Shown piece by piece: positions 1 through 7,487 of a stretch of DNA of 8,407 nucleotides. How positions within the stretch are numbered: position 1 is the first letter of the stretch; every line of letters starts with the position of its first letter. Origin of the DNA: an uncultured Bilophila sp. (GTDB taxonomy: Bacteria; Desulfobacterota; Desulfovibrionia; Desulfovibrionales; Desulfovibrionaceae); contig CABKMN010000100.1 in NCBI GenBank assembly GCA_902373525.1, forward strand, positions 1 to 8,407, in the 5' to 3' direction. The notes below the pieces were generated by a model. It made no database searches. It was given only the letters and a program-made list of their open reading frames with translations, and was not told the origin of the DNA. The position numbers and the translations under genes are program-made.

Positions 1-5
1 GTGGT

Positions 6-57
6 TTGGAGGGGGAGGGGAAACCTTTCTTCAGAAAGGTTTCCCCTCCCCCTCCAA
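6..57. repeat. Long perfect hairpin, dispersed repeat, probable bidirectional terminator
   Basis: Positions 6-30 and 33-57 are exact reverse complements: a 25-bp stem around the central dinucleotide TC, so the likely loop is UUCA closed by a C-G pair. The left arm is G-rich and the right arm C-rich. A short T-run follows at 65-69. A second, nearly identical left half lies at 8371-8407. The form suggests a strong transcription terminator or RNA-stabilising hairpin ending an upstream gene outside the window. The repeated sequence, including the loop, argues for a dispersed element rather than a chance terminator. The structure is seen directly; the role is inferred. Confidence 0.8.
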
Positions 58-154
58 TCTTCCGTTTTTCTCCCCAAAAAATACTTGCGCGCCGCAATCC
101 CGCGCGGAGGGCGCGTTCCGGGACGGCGGGAGTTTTTCCCGAAGCGGACGGGGG

Positions 155-183
155 TTGCCAGAGCGGGGCATTCTTGGTATCCA
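155..183 (+). promoter_or_regulatory. Candidate sigma-70 promoter of rpsA
   Basis: TTGCCA (155-160, 5 of 6 to the -35 consensus) is followed after exactly 17 bases by TATCCA (178-183, a weak -10 with 3 of 6). It would start the rpsA transcript near 190, giving a leader of about 45 bases. That leader begins with a small hairpin (CCTGC/GCAGG, 190-206) just ahead of the Shine-Dalgarno site. The weak -10 keeps confidence low. Confidence 0.35.
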
Positions 184-233
184 TGACGACCTGCCAAAGT
201 TGCAGGAAATTGATGTGGCCTGGAGGCTGTTGA

Positions 234-1949
234 ATGGAAACCATGGAAAACCACGGTATGGACGCGGAATTTAATTTTGAAAGTGCGTTGGAAGACTACC
301 TCAGCACCGATTTCGGCGATCTCGAGGAAGGAACCATCGTCAAGGGCGAAATTGTCCGCGTGGATGACGACAATGTGCTTGTTGACGTGAATTTCAAATC
401 GGAAGGTCAGATCCCCACCGCCGAATTCCGGGATGCCGAAGGCAATCTCGTTGTTAAGGTGGGCGACCGTGTGGACGTCTTCGTCGCTCGCAAGAACGAA
501 CAGGAAGGCACCATCACCCTGTCCTTCGAAAAAGCCAAGCGGATGCAGCTCTTCGATCAGCTCGAAGACGTGCAGGAAAAGAACGGCGTCATCAAGGGAC
601 GTATCATGCGCCGCATCAAGGGCGGTTACACGGTGGACCTGGGCGGCGTGGAAGCGTTCCTCCCCGGCTCCCATGTGGACCTGCGCCCCGTGCCGGACAT
701 GGACGCTCTGGTGAACCAGGAATACGAATTCCGCGTGCTGAAGATCAACCGTCGTCGCAGCAACGTCATCGTTTCCCGCCGCGTGCTGCTTGAAGAAGAA
801 CGCGACTCCAAGCGTCAGGACCTCCTCCAGACCCTCGCCGAAGGCCAGGTCGTCACCGGCAAGGCCAAGAACATCACCGAATACGGCGTGTTCGTGGACC
901 TCGGCGGCCTCGACGGTCTGCTGCACATCACCGACATGTCCTGGAAGCGTATCCGTCACCCCCGTGAAATGGTCACGCTCGGTCAGGACCTCGAACTCAA
1001 GGTTCTTTCCTTCGACAAGGAAAACCAGAAGGTTTCCCTCGGCCTCAAGCAGCTCGTGCCCGATCCGTGGCAGGACATCACCGCCCGCTTCCCCGAAGGT
1101 TCCCGCCACACCGGCAAGGTGACCAACCTTGTTGACTACGGTGCGTTCGTCGAACTGGAACCCGGCGTCGAAGGCCTCGTGCACATCTCCGAAATGTCCT
1201 GGACCCGCAAGCTGCGTCATCCTTCCCAGATGGTCCGTCAGGGCGACGAAGTCGAAGTCGTCATCCTCGGCGTCGATCCCGAGAAGAAGCGCATCTCCCT
1301 CGGCATGAAGCAGATCAAGCCCAATCCGTGGGAACTCGTGGGTGAAAAGTACCCCGAAGGCACCATCCTTGAAGGCGTCATCAAGAACATCACCGAATTC
1401 GGCATGTTCATCGGCATTGAAGACGGCATCGACGGCCTCATCCATGTGTCCGACATCAGCTGGACCAAGAAAATCCGTCATCCCAACGAGCTCTTCAAGG
1501 TCGGCGACACCGTGCAGGCCAAGGTGCTGACCGTGGATCAGGAAAGCGAAAAGTTCACCCTCGGCATCAAGCAGTTGACCGAAGACCCGTGGACCAACGT
1601 TCCCACCGCGTATCCCGTGGGCGGCCTCGTGAAAGGCACCATCACGAACATCACCGACTTCGGCCTGTTCGTTGAAGTGGAAGAAGGCATCGAAGGCCTC
1701 GTCCATGTGTCCGAACTGAGCAACAAGAAGGTCAAGACGCCCGCCGAACTGTACAAGGAAGGCGAAGAAATCCAGGCCAAGATCATCCACGTCAGCGCGG
1801 AAGATCGTCGCCTCGGCCTCTCCATCAAGCAGCTCAAGGACGAAGAAGAACGCAAGAAGCCCCGCGAATACAGCCGCTCCGGTCCGGAAGCCGGCCAGAG
1901 CCTCGGCGACCTCCTCAAGCAGAAGTTTGAAGAAGGTTCCGACAACTAA
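234..1949 (+). CDS. rpsA: 30S ribosomal protein S1
   Basis: A 571-residue protein that binds mRNA on the small ribosomal subunit and helps load and unfold leaders at initiation. Six S1 (OB-fold) repeats are visible at about residues 32-98, 117-184, 203-274, 288-361, 375-448 and 462-534. The first two are divergent; the last four share the pattern G-x-V-x-N-[IL]-x-[DE]-[YF]-G-x-F-V followed by GL-x-H-[IV]-[ST], with the signature RHP between strands in repeats 3-5. The length is close to the 557 residues of E. coli S1. The tail (535-571) is charged and contains SLGDLLK. The ATG at 234 is preceded by GGAGG (222-226) with a 7-base gap, which favours it over the in-frame ATGs at codons 4 and 9. 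The gene appears monocistronic, with a terminator 28 bases after the stop. Repeats 3-6 are also similar at the DNA level, as expected for a tandem-domain protein. The identification is secure. Confidence 0.98.
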   Translation: METMENHGMDAEFNFESALEDYLSTDFGDLEEGTIVKGEIVRVDDDNVLVDVNFKSEGQIPTAEFRDAEGNLVVKVGDRVDVFVARKNEQEGTITLSFEKAKRMQLFDQLEDVQEKNGVIKGRIMRRIKGGYTVDLGGVEAFLPGSHVDLRPVPDMDALVNQEYEFRVLKINRRRSNVIVSRRVLLEEERDSKRQDLLQTLAEGQVVTGKAKNITEYGVFVDLGGLDGLLHITDMSWKRIRHPREMVTLGQDLELKVLSFDKENQKVSLGLKQLVPDPWQDITARFPEGSRHTGKVTNLVDYGAFVELEPGVEGLVHISEMSWTRKLRHPSQMVRQGDEVEVVILGVDPEKKRISLGMKQIKPNPWELVGEKYPEGTILEGVIKNITEFGMFIGIEDGIDGLIHVSDISWTKKIRHPNELFKVGDTVQAKVLTVDQESEKFTLGIKQLTEDPWTNVPTAYPVGGLVKGTITNITDFGLFVEVEEGIEGLVHVSELSNKKVKTPAELYKEGEEIQAKIIHVSAEDRRLGLSIKQLKDEEERKKPREYSRSGPEAGQSLGDLLKQKFEEGSDN

Positions 1950-1977
1950 GCCTTTCGCGGCCTAGCTGAAAATACGG

Positions 1978-2010
1978 AAAGCCCGACGCCTTTATGGCGC
2001 CGGGCTTTTT
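1978..2010 (+). terminator. Intrinsic terminator after rpsA
   Basis: AAAGCCCG-A-CGCC (1978-1990) pairs with GGCG-C-CGGGCTTT (1996-2008) around the loop TTTAT, with one A/C mismatch. The right arm runs into five T residues (2006-2010). The A-tract on the left side means it may also stop minus-strand transcription from nnr and the vanW remnant, although the T-run is short in that direction. Confidence 0.9.
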
Positions 2011-2143
2011 CTGTGGCGGAGAAAAACGCCGCCGGATGCGTGGTGCGGTCCTGCGCCTTTCGGAGGGGAATCATTTCCCCAGTCCTCTCGAAATCGGATA
2101 TGCCGGATTCCGTTTGTCGAAAACCACCGAGGAAAGAAACCTG

Positions 2144-2449
2144 AGGCCGGTCTTTCACGCCGTCCGCTTCCGTAAGCTCTTCTTTCGAAATGTCATACCT
2201 CACCAACGCGTGGTTGCGTTTGAGCGTCTCGCGCGATGTCGCCTTGCGGTCCGTTTATCCACGCACTCGCGGATAATGACGTTGTTCCGGTAGATGGTCC
2301 CGCACTCGCGGACGAAGGATTCCGCCTCGCTCCTGATGTCCATGCCTGCGGAAATTCAGCATCGGCGCGCAGTTCTCCGCACAGATGGGTGTCCGTGGTC
2401 CAAACGAGGAGCAGGGCGGGCACAGCTCGCAGAACAGTTTACGCGCCAT
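2144..2449 (-). pseudogene. VanW-family protein remnant: internal deletion plus frameshifts
   Basis: I assign this to the VanW family by remembered family sequence, not by a search. From ATG 2449-2447 the minus strand reads MARKLFCELCPPC, the usual start of VanW-like proteins. In the next frame (about 2420-2340) it reads THLCGELRADAEFPQAW. In a third frame (2343 to about 2254) it reads DIRSEAESFVRECGTIYRNN and then ECVDKR. Back in the first frame (about 2245-2159) it reads KRNHALVRYDISKEEL. Joined in this order, the pieces match the extreme N-terminus and the last roughly 90 residues of VanW proteins. About 180-200 residues, including the family's GGGMCQ core, are absent. At least two frameshifts and an in-frame TAA block translation. 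The ATG overlaps the nnr stop codon by 11 bases and has GGGAG six bases upstream, so the intact gene was probably translationally coupled to nnr. The 3' limit is approximate because the reading frame stays open to 1946 without recognisable family sequence. VanW-family functions are poorly known; the name comes from vancomycin-resistance clusters and does not imply resistance here. Confidence 0.75.
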
Positions 2450-4061
2450 GTCCGGCTCCCTCGGCGCGCGCCCGAGGAAGGGTTTCGGCGATGTCCGTAG
2501 CCGTGTTCCCGCGCTGCGGGAAACGTTCCCGCAACAACGCCCCGGCGCGGGCATGCAGATGCACGGCGAGGCAGGCGGCAAGATGGCTGGACCGTTCGCA
2601 CGCTTCGGACGGGTACGCGGCGGTTTGCGCCATGAGCGTGCCGAGGCACCCGGCCAGCACGTCGCCGGAGCCGCCCACCGCCAGATTCGGTTCGGCGTAC
2701 GGCGCGAGGGTCATGGGCCGTCCCTCCGTACCGATGAGCGTTCCCGCGCCTTTGAGAACCCATACCGAAGGAGCCAGCCGTTGCAGGCCCGCCAGCGCCT
2801 CGAAACGGTCCGCCTGCACCCGCGCGGGCGTCGTGTGCAGCAATGTGGCGGCCTCTCCGGGGTGCGGGGTCAGCACGTCGCAGGCCCGAAGCGAGGACAG
2901 GGCCTCGGGCCGCACGGCGAGCGCGTGCAGCGCATCCGCGTCCACCACGGCGAAAGGCCGGGACGGACAGGCCAGCAGCACCTGTACGAACGCCGCCGTT
3001 TCGGGATCGCGCCCGATCCCCGGTCCGAGCACCAGCGCGCGGCACTGGGGCAGAAAGCCCTGCACATCTTCCAGCAGGGATGGGGCCCAGCGCACGCCCC
3101 CCTCGGGTCCCAGCGAACGGGTCATGATGTCCGGGCAATCCGCCTTGATGTCGCGGCACAGGCCATGCGGCGCGGCGACGCTCACCAGTCCGGCCCCGGA
3201 ACGCAGGGCCGCACGGGCCGCCAGATGCGGCGCACCGGTAAGCCCTTCCGAGCCGCCCACGATCAGAACGGAACCCGCCGCCCCCTTGTGCCAGCCGGGC
3301 GCGGCCTGCGGGAACGCCTCGATGATTTCCGGGAGCACCATCTGGAAGGAGGCGGGATGTTCGCGCCGGACCACGGCGGGAATGCCGATGGGCCGGACGT
3401 GCAGCCGTCCCGTGTACGGCGCGGCTTCCGGCAGCACGAGGCCGGGCTTGGCGGCCTCGAAGGTCACGGTGGCGTGGGCGCGCACGGCCACGGGGCAGGG
3501 ACGCCCGGTCATCCCGGACAGGCCGGACGGGATGTCCAGCGAAAAAACGAAGGCCCGCTGCGCCAGCGCGTTGATGTGCCCCACCAGCTTGGTTTCCAGA
3601 GGCCGCAGCGTACCGGAAAAGCCCGTGCCGAGCAGGCCGTCCACCACGATGTCCGGGCCGCCCCGTTCGCAGACGGCGATCCCCGCCCCCACGTCCCACG
3701 GCGTATCGCGGAACCGTCCGGGCCACCCCGCCGCCGGGGCGAGCGTCACCCCGCAGTGCAGCGCGAGCCACAGATGTTTTTTGGCTACGCCTCGGTAGGA
3801 GCCGAGAGGCCGGGAATGCAGCACGAGGACGTCCGCCCCCGCATCGTGCAGATGGCGCGCGAGGCAGACGGCGTCGCCGCCGTTGTTGCCCCCGCCCATG
3901 AACAGCAGGACGCGCTTGCCGCGCACGGGCGTTTCTTCCGTCAGCGCGTGCAGCGCCTCGCGCGACGCGTTTTCCATAAGCAGCAATTCGGGCAGCCCGA
4001 GCGCAACGGCGGCCCGATCCCAGCCGGACATTTCCGCCGGAGCGGGAAGCGGTGCGAACAT
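2439..4061 (-). CDS. nnr: Bifunctional NAD(P)H-hydrate epimerase / ADP-dependent NAD(P)H-hydrate dehydratase
   Basis: A 540-residue cytoplasmic repair enzyme. The N-terminal YjeF_N domain interconverts R- and S-NAD(P)HX; the C-terminal ribokinase-like domain dehydrates S-NAD(P)HX to NAD(P)H at the expense of ADP. In the N-domain (about 1-235) MENAS (29-33), GGGNNGGDA (56-64), DGLLGTGF (141-148) and DIPSG (176-180) are visible. The C-domain (about 250-530) shows HKGAAGSVLIVGGS (258-271), LGPGIG (345-350), VDADAL (373-378), LTPHPGE (397-403) and the nucleotide-binding GGSGDVLAG (463-471) with the expected Asp467. The length fits E. coli Nnr (515 residues). The frame is open upstream to 4313, but that stretch is Arg/Pro-rich and unlike the family. 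ATG 4061 is preferred because GAGGAGG lies just before it (4-base gap after GGAGG) and because the N-terminus MFAPLPAPAEM aligns with the family. The stop overlaps the start of the VanW remnant, indicating a former two-gene operon. Confidence 0.95.
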   Translation of the reverse strand: MFAPLPAPAEMSGWDRAAVALGLPELLLMENASREALHALTEETPVRGKRVLLFMGGGNNGGDAVCLARHLHDAGADVLVLHSRPLGSYRGVAKKHLWLALHCGVTLAPAAGWPGRFRDTPWDVGAGIAVCERGGPDIVVDGLLGTGFSGTLRPLETKLVGHINALAQRAFVFSLDIPSGLSGMTGRPCPVAVRAHATVTFEAAKPGLVLPEAAPYTGRLHVRPIGIPAVVRREHPASFQMVLPEIIEAFPQAAPGWHKGAAGSVLIVGGSEGLTGAPHLAARAALRSGAGLVSVAAPHGLCRDIKADCPDIMTRSLGPEGGVRWAPSLLEDVQGFLPQCRALVLGPGIGRDPETAAFVQVLLACPSRPFAVVDADALHALAVRPEALSSLRACDVLTPHPGEAATLLHTTPARVQADRFEALAGLQRLAPSVWVLKGAGTLIGTEGRPMTLAPYAEPNLAVGGSGDVLAGCLGTLMAQTAAYPSEACERSSHLAACLAVHLHARAGALLRERFPQRGNTATDIAETLPRARAEGAGHGA

Positions 4062-4103
4062 ACATCCTCCTCGTGCGCCGGTCCCGTGCGGGCGCGGGCG
4101 CGT

Positions 4104-4119
4104 TTGGCGACTGCGCCAA
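4104..4119. promoter_or_regulatory. Inverted repeat upstream of nnr, possible operator
   Basis: TTGGCG-ACTG-CGCCAA is a perfect 6-bp-arm palindrome 43 bases upstream of the nnr start codon. Its place fits an operator or a small hairpin in the nnr leader. Arms this short arise by chance in GC-rich DNA, and I see no good -10/-35 pair for nnr beside it. Confidence 0.2.
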
Positions 4120-4569
4120 GGTCCAAAGTTACGGCTAGCCGGTCCCGGCGGGCGCGTTTGAGCAAGCGCACCTCCAGAGGGGCTTCGCCGTTCGGCGCCG
4201 TGCCGGTGCGCTTGTTCAGGGGCCGAACGACATAACCGGCGTAAACACCGTGCGGGCCCCACGGGCCGGGCCGGAAGAGAACGCCGAGGCTCCGTTCCGG
4301 GACGTTCCGGCATCGGAAGGAGGGACGCGGACAGGTCCCGTCACGGGCCGCGGCGGCATCCCGAACGCCTTATGGCCGCCCCACGCAATCGCGGGCCGCA
4401 CGGGTCGCAAGCGGCATCCCGCCCCGGTCCGCATCGGGATCGGCATACGCCGTCACGGGGCGGGCGCGCCCCGCGTCCCTCGGCGCACCCTTCCCTTCTA
4501 CGGGCCCCCGGACGGAGGGTCAAGAGTCCTAACGGGAGGCGAAAACAGGACAAAAACGTCGCGTGAAAC

Positions 4570-4608
4570 CCTTCACTATTTGACCTTCACCCGGACATAC
4601 AGTAGTGA
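4570..4608 (+). promoter_or_regulatory. Candidate glcD promoter with flanking direct repeats
   Basis: TTGACC (4580-4585) is a good -35 match, but the hexamer 17 bases on, TAGTGA (4603-4608), is poor. The heptamer CCTTCAC occurs at 4570-4576 and again at 4584-4590, in phase at 14 bases and overlapping the -35, as an activator or repressor site might. A good -10-like TATTAT lies at 4623-4628 without a matching -35. The location within 160 bases of glcD and the drop in GC make this the most likely promoter zone; the exact start is undetermined. Confidence 0.3.
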
Positions 4609-4625
4609 TGGAAAACACCCCGTAT

Positions 4626-4641
4626 TATCTTGCCAAAGATA
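4626..4641. promoter_or_regulatory. Inverted repeat in the glcD leader, possible operator
   Basis: TATCTT-GCCA-AAGATA has perfect 6-bp arms and lies 98 bases before the glcD start. The AT-rich palindrome in a GC-rich genome could be a transcription-factor site; GntR-type regulators commonly control lactate genes. It overlaps the TATTAT hexamer at 4623-4628, as a repressor site would. A chance origin is not excluded. Confidence 0.25.
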
Positions 4642-4738
4642 GCCGCGGCCTTTCCGCGAGGCGACGGACGGGCTTCTCGCCCTCCGTCCGCGTACTGTAT
4701 CGGAGCCCGCCCCCTCACCATCTGATCCGGAGGAAATC

Positions 4739-6124
4739 ATGCCCAGCGCATCCCTCGTCAAGGAATTCGAAAACCTCATCGGCAAAGAGAACGTCTTCAC
4801 CAGCGAAGCGGACAGGCAAAGCTACGCCTACGACGCCGCCGTGCTGCCTTCCGTCGTTCCCGGCCTCGTTCTGCGTCCCACCACCACCGAACAGCTCGGC
4901 TCCCTGATCGAACGCTGCTACGCCAACGGCCTGCCCATGACCGTACGCGGCGCGGGCACCAACCTCAGCGGCGGCACGGTTCCCGACGCGGACAAGTCCG
5001 TGGTCATCCTGACGCAGGGCCTGAACAAGATCATCGAAATCAACGAGGAAGACCTGTACGCCGTGGTCGAACCCGGCGTCGTCACCGCCCAGTTCGCCGC
5101 CGCCGTCGCCGCGAAGGGCCTCTTCTATCCTCCGGACCCCGGTTCCATGGCCGTCTCCACCCTCGGCGGCAACATCGCCGAAAACGCCGGCGGCCTGCGC
5201 GGCCTGAAATACGGCGTGACCAAAGACTACGTCATGGGCCTCGAATTTTACGACAACAACGGCGAACTGGTGAAGACCGGTTCCCGCACCGTCAAATGCG
5301 TGACCGGCTACAACCTCGGCGGCCTGATGGTCGCCTCCGAAGGCACCCTCGGCATGATCAGCAAGGCCATCCTCAAGCTCGTGCCCCCGCCGCAAGCCTC
5401 CAAGGCCATGATGGCCGTCTTCGACGACGTGCAGAAGGCGTCCGAAGCCGTCTCCCGCATCATCGCCGCCCGCATCCTGCCCTGCACGCTGGAATTCATG
5501 GACAACATGACCATCAACCTCGTCGAGGACGACGTGCGGATCGGCCTGCCCCGCGAAGCGCAGGCCATCCTGCTCATCGAAGTGGACGGGCACGCCGGAC
5601 AGGTCGCGGACGAGGCGCAGGTCGTCGAGGAACAGCTCAAGAAGAGCGGCGCGATCCAGATCGCGGTCGCCAAGGACGCCGCCGAAAAGAACAAAATCTG
5701 GGAAGCCCGCCGCAAGGCCCTTCCCGCGCTGGCCCGCTTCAAGCCGACCACCATCCTTGAAGACGCCACCGTCACCCGCTCCAAGATTCCCGCGATGGTC
5801 AAGCTCGTCAACGCCCTCGCCGCGAAGTACAACCTGACCGTGGGCACCTTCGGCCACGCCGGGGACGGCAACCTGCACCCGACCTTCATGTGCGACAAGC
5901 GCGACAAGGACGAATTCGAACGCGTGGAACGGGCCGTGGACGAACTGTTCAACGCGACCATCGAAATGGGCGGCACTCTTTCCGGCGAACACGGCATCGG
6001 CACCGCCAAGCAGAAATGGCTGGAAAAGGAAACCACGCGCGGCACCATCGCCTACTCGCGCCGCCTGCGCAAGGCCATCGATCCCAAGGGGCTGTTCAAC
6101 CCCAACAAGCTGGTTGGAGTATAA
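4739..6124 (+). CDS. glcD: FAD-linked 2-hydroxyacid dehydrogenase, GlcD family (probable D-lactate dehydrogenase flavoprotein subunit)
   Basis: A 461-residue flavoprotein of the vanillyl-alcohol oxidase/GlcD family, expected to oxidise D-lactate or glycolate and hand electrons to the Fe-S partner encoded next. The FAD_binding_4 domain (about 36-175) shows RGAGTNLSGG (70-79), PPDPGS (131-136) and GGNIAENAGG (143-152). The FAD-oxidase C-terminal domain (about 213-457) shows HAGDGNLHP (373-381), the substrate/metal-side signature, then SGEHGIG (415-421) and NPNK (454-457). There is no signal peptide or membrane span. The ATG at 4739 follows GGAGG (4729-4733) with a 5-base gap. The stop lies four bases before glcF, so the two are co-translated. 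In Desulfovibrio vulgaris the equivalent pair works as D-lactate dehydrogenase in a lactate operon. Here no lactate permease or acetate genes accompany it, so the substrate is an inference and glycolate remains possible. Confidence 0.93.
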   Translation: MPSASLVKEFENLIGKENVFTSEADRQSYAYDAAVLPSVVPGLVLRPTTTEQLGSLIERCYANGLPMTVRGAGTNLSGGTVPDADKSVVILTQGLNKIIEINEEDLYAVVEPGVVTAQFAAAVAAKGLFYPPDPGSMAVSTLGGNIAENAGGLRGLKYGVTKDYVMGLEFYDNNGELVKTGSRTVKCVTGYNLGGLMVASEGTLGMISKAILKLVPPPQASKAMMAVFDDVQKASEAVSRIIAARILPCTLEFMDNMTINLVEDDVRIGLPREAQAILLIEVDGHAGQVADEAQVVEEQLKKSGAIQIAVAKDAAEKNKIWEARRKALPALARFKPTTILEDATVTRSKIPAMVKLVNALAAKYNLTVGTFGHAGDGNLHPTFMCDKRDKDEFERVERAVDELFNATIEMGGTLSGEHGIGTAKQKWLEKETTRGTIAYSRRLRKAIDPKGLFNPNKLVGV

Positions 6125-6128
6125 GTCT

Positions 6129-7430
6129 ATGGATGAGCTGACTCTTCTCGCCAACGCGCTCATTGCGCTGGACGACAAGCTCGCCGCCTGTATGAAATGC
6201 GGCATGTGCCAGTCCGTGTGTCCCGTCTTCGGTGAAACGCTCATGGAAGCCGACGTGACCCGCGGCAAGCTCACGCTGCTGGAAAATCTGGCTCATCGCC
6301 TCATCGAAGACCCTGAAGCGGTCAGCGAAAAGCTCAATCGTTGTTTGCTGTGCGGCTCCTGTCAGGCGAACTGCCCTTCCGGGGTTTCCATTCTGGAAAT
6401 CTTCATGGAGGCGCGGGCGATTGTCGCTTCGTACAAGGGGCTTTCCCCGCTGAAGAAGACCATCTTCCGCACCCTGCTTCCCAATCCGAAGCTGTTCGGC
6501 TTCCTGCTGAAGCTCAGCGGGCCGTTCCAGGGACTGGCGATGCGCGAGGACAACAACGCGCAGGGCACGGCGACGTGCTCCCCGCTGCTGCGCCCGTTCC
6601 TCGGCGACCGCCACATGCAGCCTCTTGCCAAGCAGACGCTGAGCGCCAAGATCGGCGCGATGAACACGCCCGCCGGGAAAAGCCGTCACAAGGTGGCCTT
6701 CTTCCCCGGCTGCATGGGCGACAAGCTCTTCACCAACGTCTCCGAAGCCTGCCTCAAGGTGTTCGACTACCACGAAGTCGGCGTGTTCCTGCCCACCAAC
6801 TATTCCTGTTGCGGCATCCCCGCCCTTTCGTCCGGCGACCTTGAAGGCTTTGAAAAGATGGTGAAGCACAACGTGGACGTGCTCCGGGAAGGTTCCTTCG
6901 ACCTCATCGTCACGCCCTGCTCGTCCTGCACGGAAACCATCCGGTCCCTGTGGCCCCAGATGGCGGGCAAGATGCCCTACAAGTACCGCGACGCCATCAA
7001 CGAGCTGTCCCAGAAGGCGATGGACATCAACGCCTTCCTCGTGGACGTGCTCAAGGTGAAGCCCCGCCCGTTCGCAGGCCGCCGGGGTCAGACCAAGGTG
7101 ACGTATCACGAGTCCTGCCACCTGCTCCGTTCGCTCGGCGTGAGCGCGCAGCCCCGCGAGCTCATTCGGATGAACCCGGAATACGATCTCGTGGAGATGA
7201 AGGAAGCGGACCGCTGCTGCGGCTGCGGCGGCAGCTTCACGCTGTCGCACTATGATCTGTCCCGCAAGATCGGGCAGCGCAAGCGCAACAACATCGTCGC
7301 CAGCGGCGCGGAAGTGGTCGCCACCGGCTGCCCCGCCTGCATGATGCAGCTTTCCGACATGCTCGCCCACAACGGCGACGGCGTGACGGTCAAGCACACC
7401 ATCGAAATCTACGCGGATTCATTGAAGTAA
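6129..7430 (+). CDS. glcF: Iron-sulfur subunit of the GlcD-type dehydrogenase (GlcF/LutA-like, two 4Fe-4S motifs plus CCG domains)
   Basis: A 433-residue electron-transfer partner of the preceding flavoprotein. Two 4Fe-4S motifs are complete: C21-xx-C24-xx-C27-xxx-C31-P and C72-xx-C75-xx-C78-xxx-C82-P. Two cysteine-rich CCG domains follow. The first has GC at 194-195, CCG at 227-229 and CSSC at 264-267. The second has CH at 330-331, CCGCGG at 363-368 and GCPAC at 400-404. The CCG pairs resemble heterodisulfide reductase subunit B and usually bind a further cluster or the quinone/thiol site. No membrane span is visible, so attachment to the membrane or to a quinone is inferred from the family. 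ATG 6129 is chosen over an in-frame TTG at 6114, which lies inside glcD. The likely ribosome binding site GGAG (6116-6119) sits within the last codons of glcD. Length and domain order are normal for the family. Confidence 0.93.
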   Translation: MDELTLLANALIALDDKLAACMKCGMCQSVCPVFGETLMEADVTRGKLTLLENLAHRLIEDPEAVSEKLNRCLLCGSCQANCPSGVSILEIFMEARAIVASYKGLSPLKKTIFRTLLPNPKLFGFLLKLSGPFQGLAMREDNNAQGTATCSPLLRPFLGDRHMQPLAKQTLSAKIGAMNTPAGKSRHKVAFFPGCMGDKLFTNVSEACLKVFDYHEVGVFLPTNYSCCGIPALSSGDLEGFEKMVKHNVDVLREGSFDLIVTPCSSCTETIRSLWPQMAGKMPYKYRDAINELSQKAMDINAFLVDVLKVKPRPFAGRRGQTKVTYHESCHLLRSLGVSAQPRELIRMNPEYDLVEMKEADRCCGCGGSFTLSHYDLSRKIGQRKRNNIVASGAEVVATGCPACMMQLSDMLAHNGDGVTVKHTIEIYADSLK

Positions 7431-7452
7431 TAAAAAAAGACGCCTCCGGCGG

Positions 7453-7475
7453 CCGGGGGGCATGATGCCCCCCGG
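7453..7475. repeat. Near-perfect 23-base palindrome after glcF
   Basis: CCGGGGGGCAT and ATGCCCCCCGG (11-base arms) surround a single G at 7464; a realistic hairpin has a 9-10-bp stem. In the plus direction no T-run follows. In the minus direction it is followed by a small CGCC/GGCG hairpin (7441-7451) and then seven T residues (complement of the A-run at 7432-7438), so it may act as a backup terminator for minus-strand transcripts entering glcF. Confidence 0.7.
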
Positions 7476-7487
7476 ACCCCCTCGAAG

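Larger units (their letters stand above)
4062..4738. other. 677-bp divergent gap between nnr and glcD, no confident gene
   Basis: Very GC-rich from about 4075 to 4560, then closer to balanced composition up to glcD. No reading frame here has a recognisable product and a start with a ribosome binding site. The most gene-like stretch is a minus-strand frame open from 4369 to 3941. It contains PHGVYAGYVVRPLNKRTG and RARRDRLAVTLDLG and has mostly G/C third positions, but it lacks an ATG and runs about 120 bases into nnr. I do not recognise it. A 7-bp-arm hairpin (CGGGGCG/CGCCCCG, 4456-4473) has no T-run. The right 180 bases hold the candidate control sites of glcD. Confidence 0.5.

Noticed and set aside
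6..233. Small open frames across the first hairpin, one ending directly before rpsA
   Set aside because: They translate the palindrome and GC-rich leader, have no ribosome binding site, and resemble no protein.
1946..2206. Minus-strand 86-codon open frame downstream of nnr as an independent gene
   Set aside because: Its first residues are the C-terminal piece of the VanW remnant and the rest reads through the rpsA terminator.
2236..3798. Plus-strand 520-codon open frame opposite nnr
   Set aside because: Arg/Ala/Ser-rich translation without domain features, antisense to a well-supported gene; typical of high-GC DNA.
2356..4119. Minus-strand 587-codon open frame overlapping nnr in another frame
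   Set aside because: Strongly Arg/Ala/Gly-biased shadow of nnr; the nnr frame carries all the family motifs.
4605..4907. Short plus-strand frame starting MENTPYYLAKDSRG ahead of glcD
   Set aside because: It runs 170 bases into glcD in another frame and has no Shine-Dalgarno site; more likely leader sequence.
4715..6274. Minus-strand 519-codon open frame opposite glcD
   Set aside because: Low-complexity His/Asp/Val-rich translation caused by the G/C third-base bias of glcD.
6096..7397. Minus-strand 433-codon open frame opposite glcF
   Set aside because: Same antisense effect; glcF on the plus strand has every expected cysteine motif.
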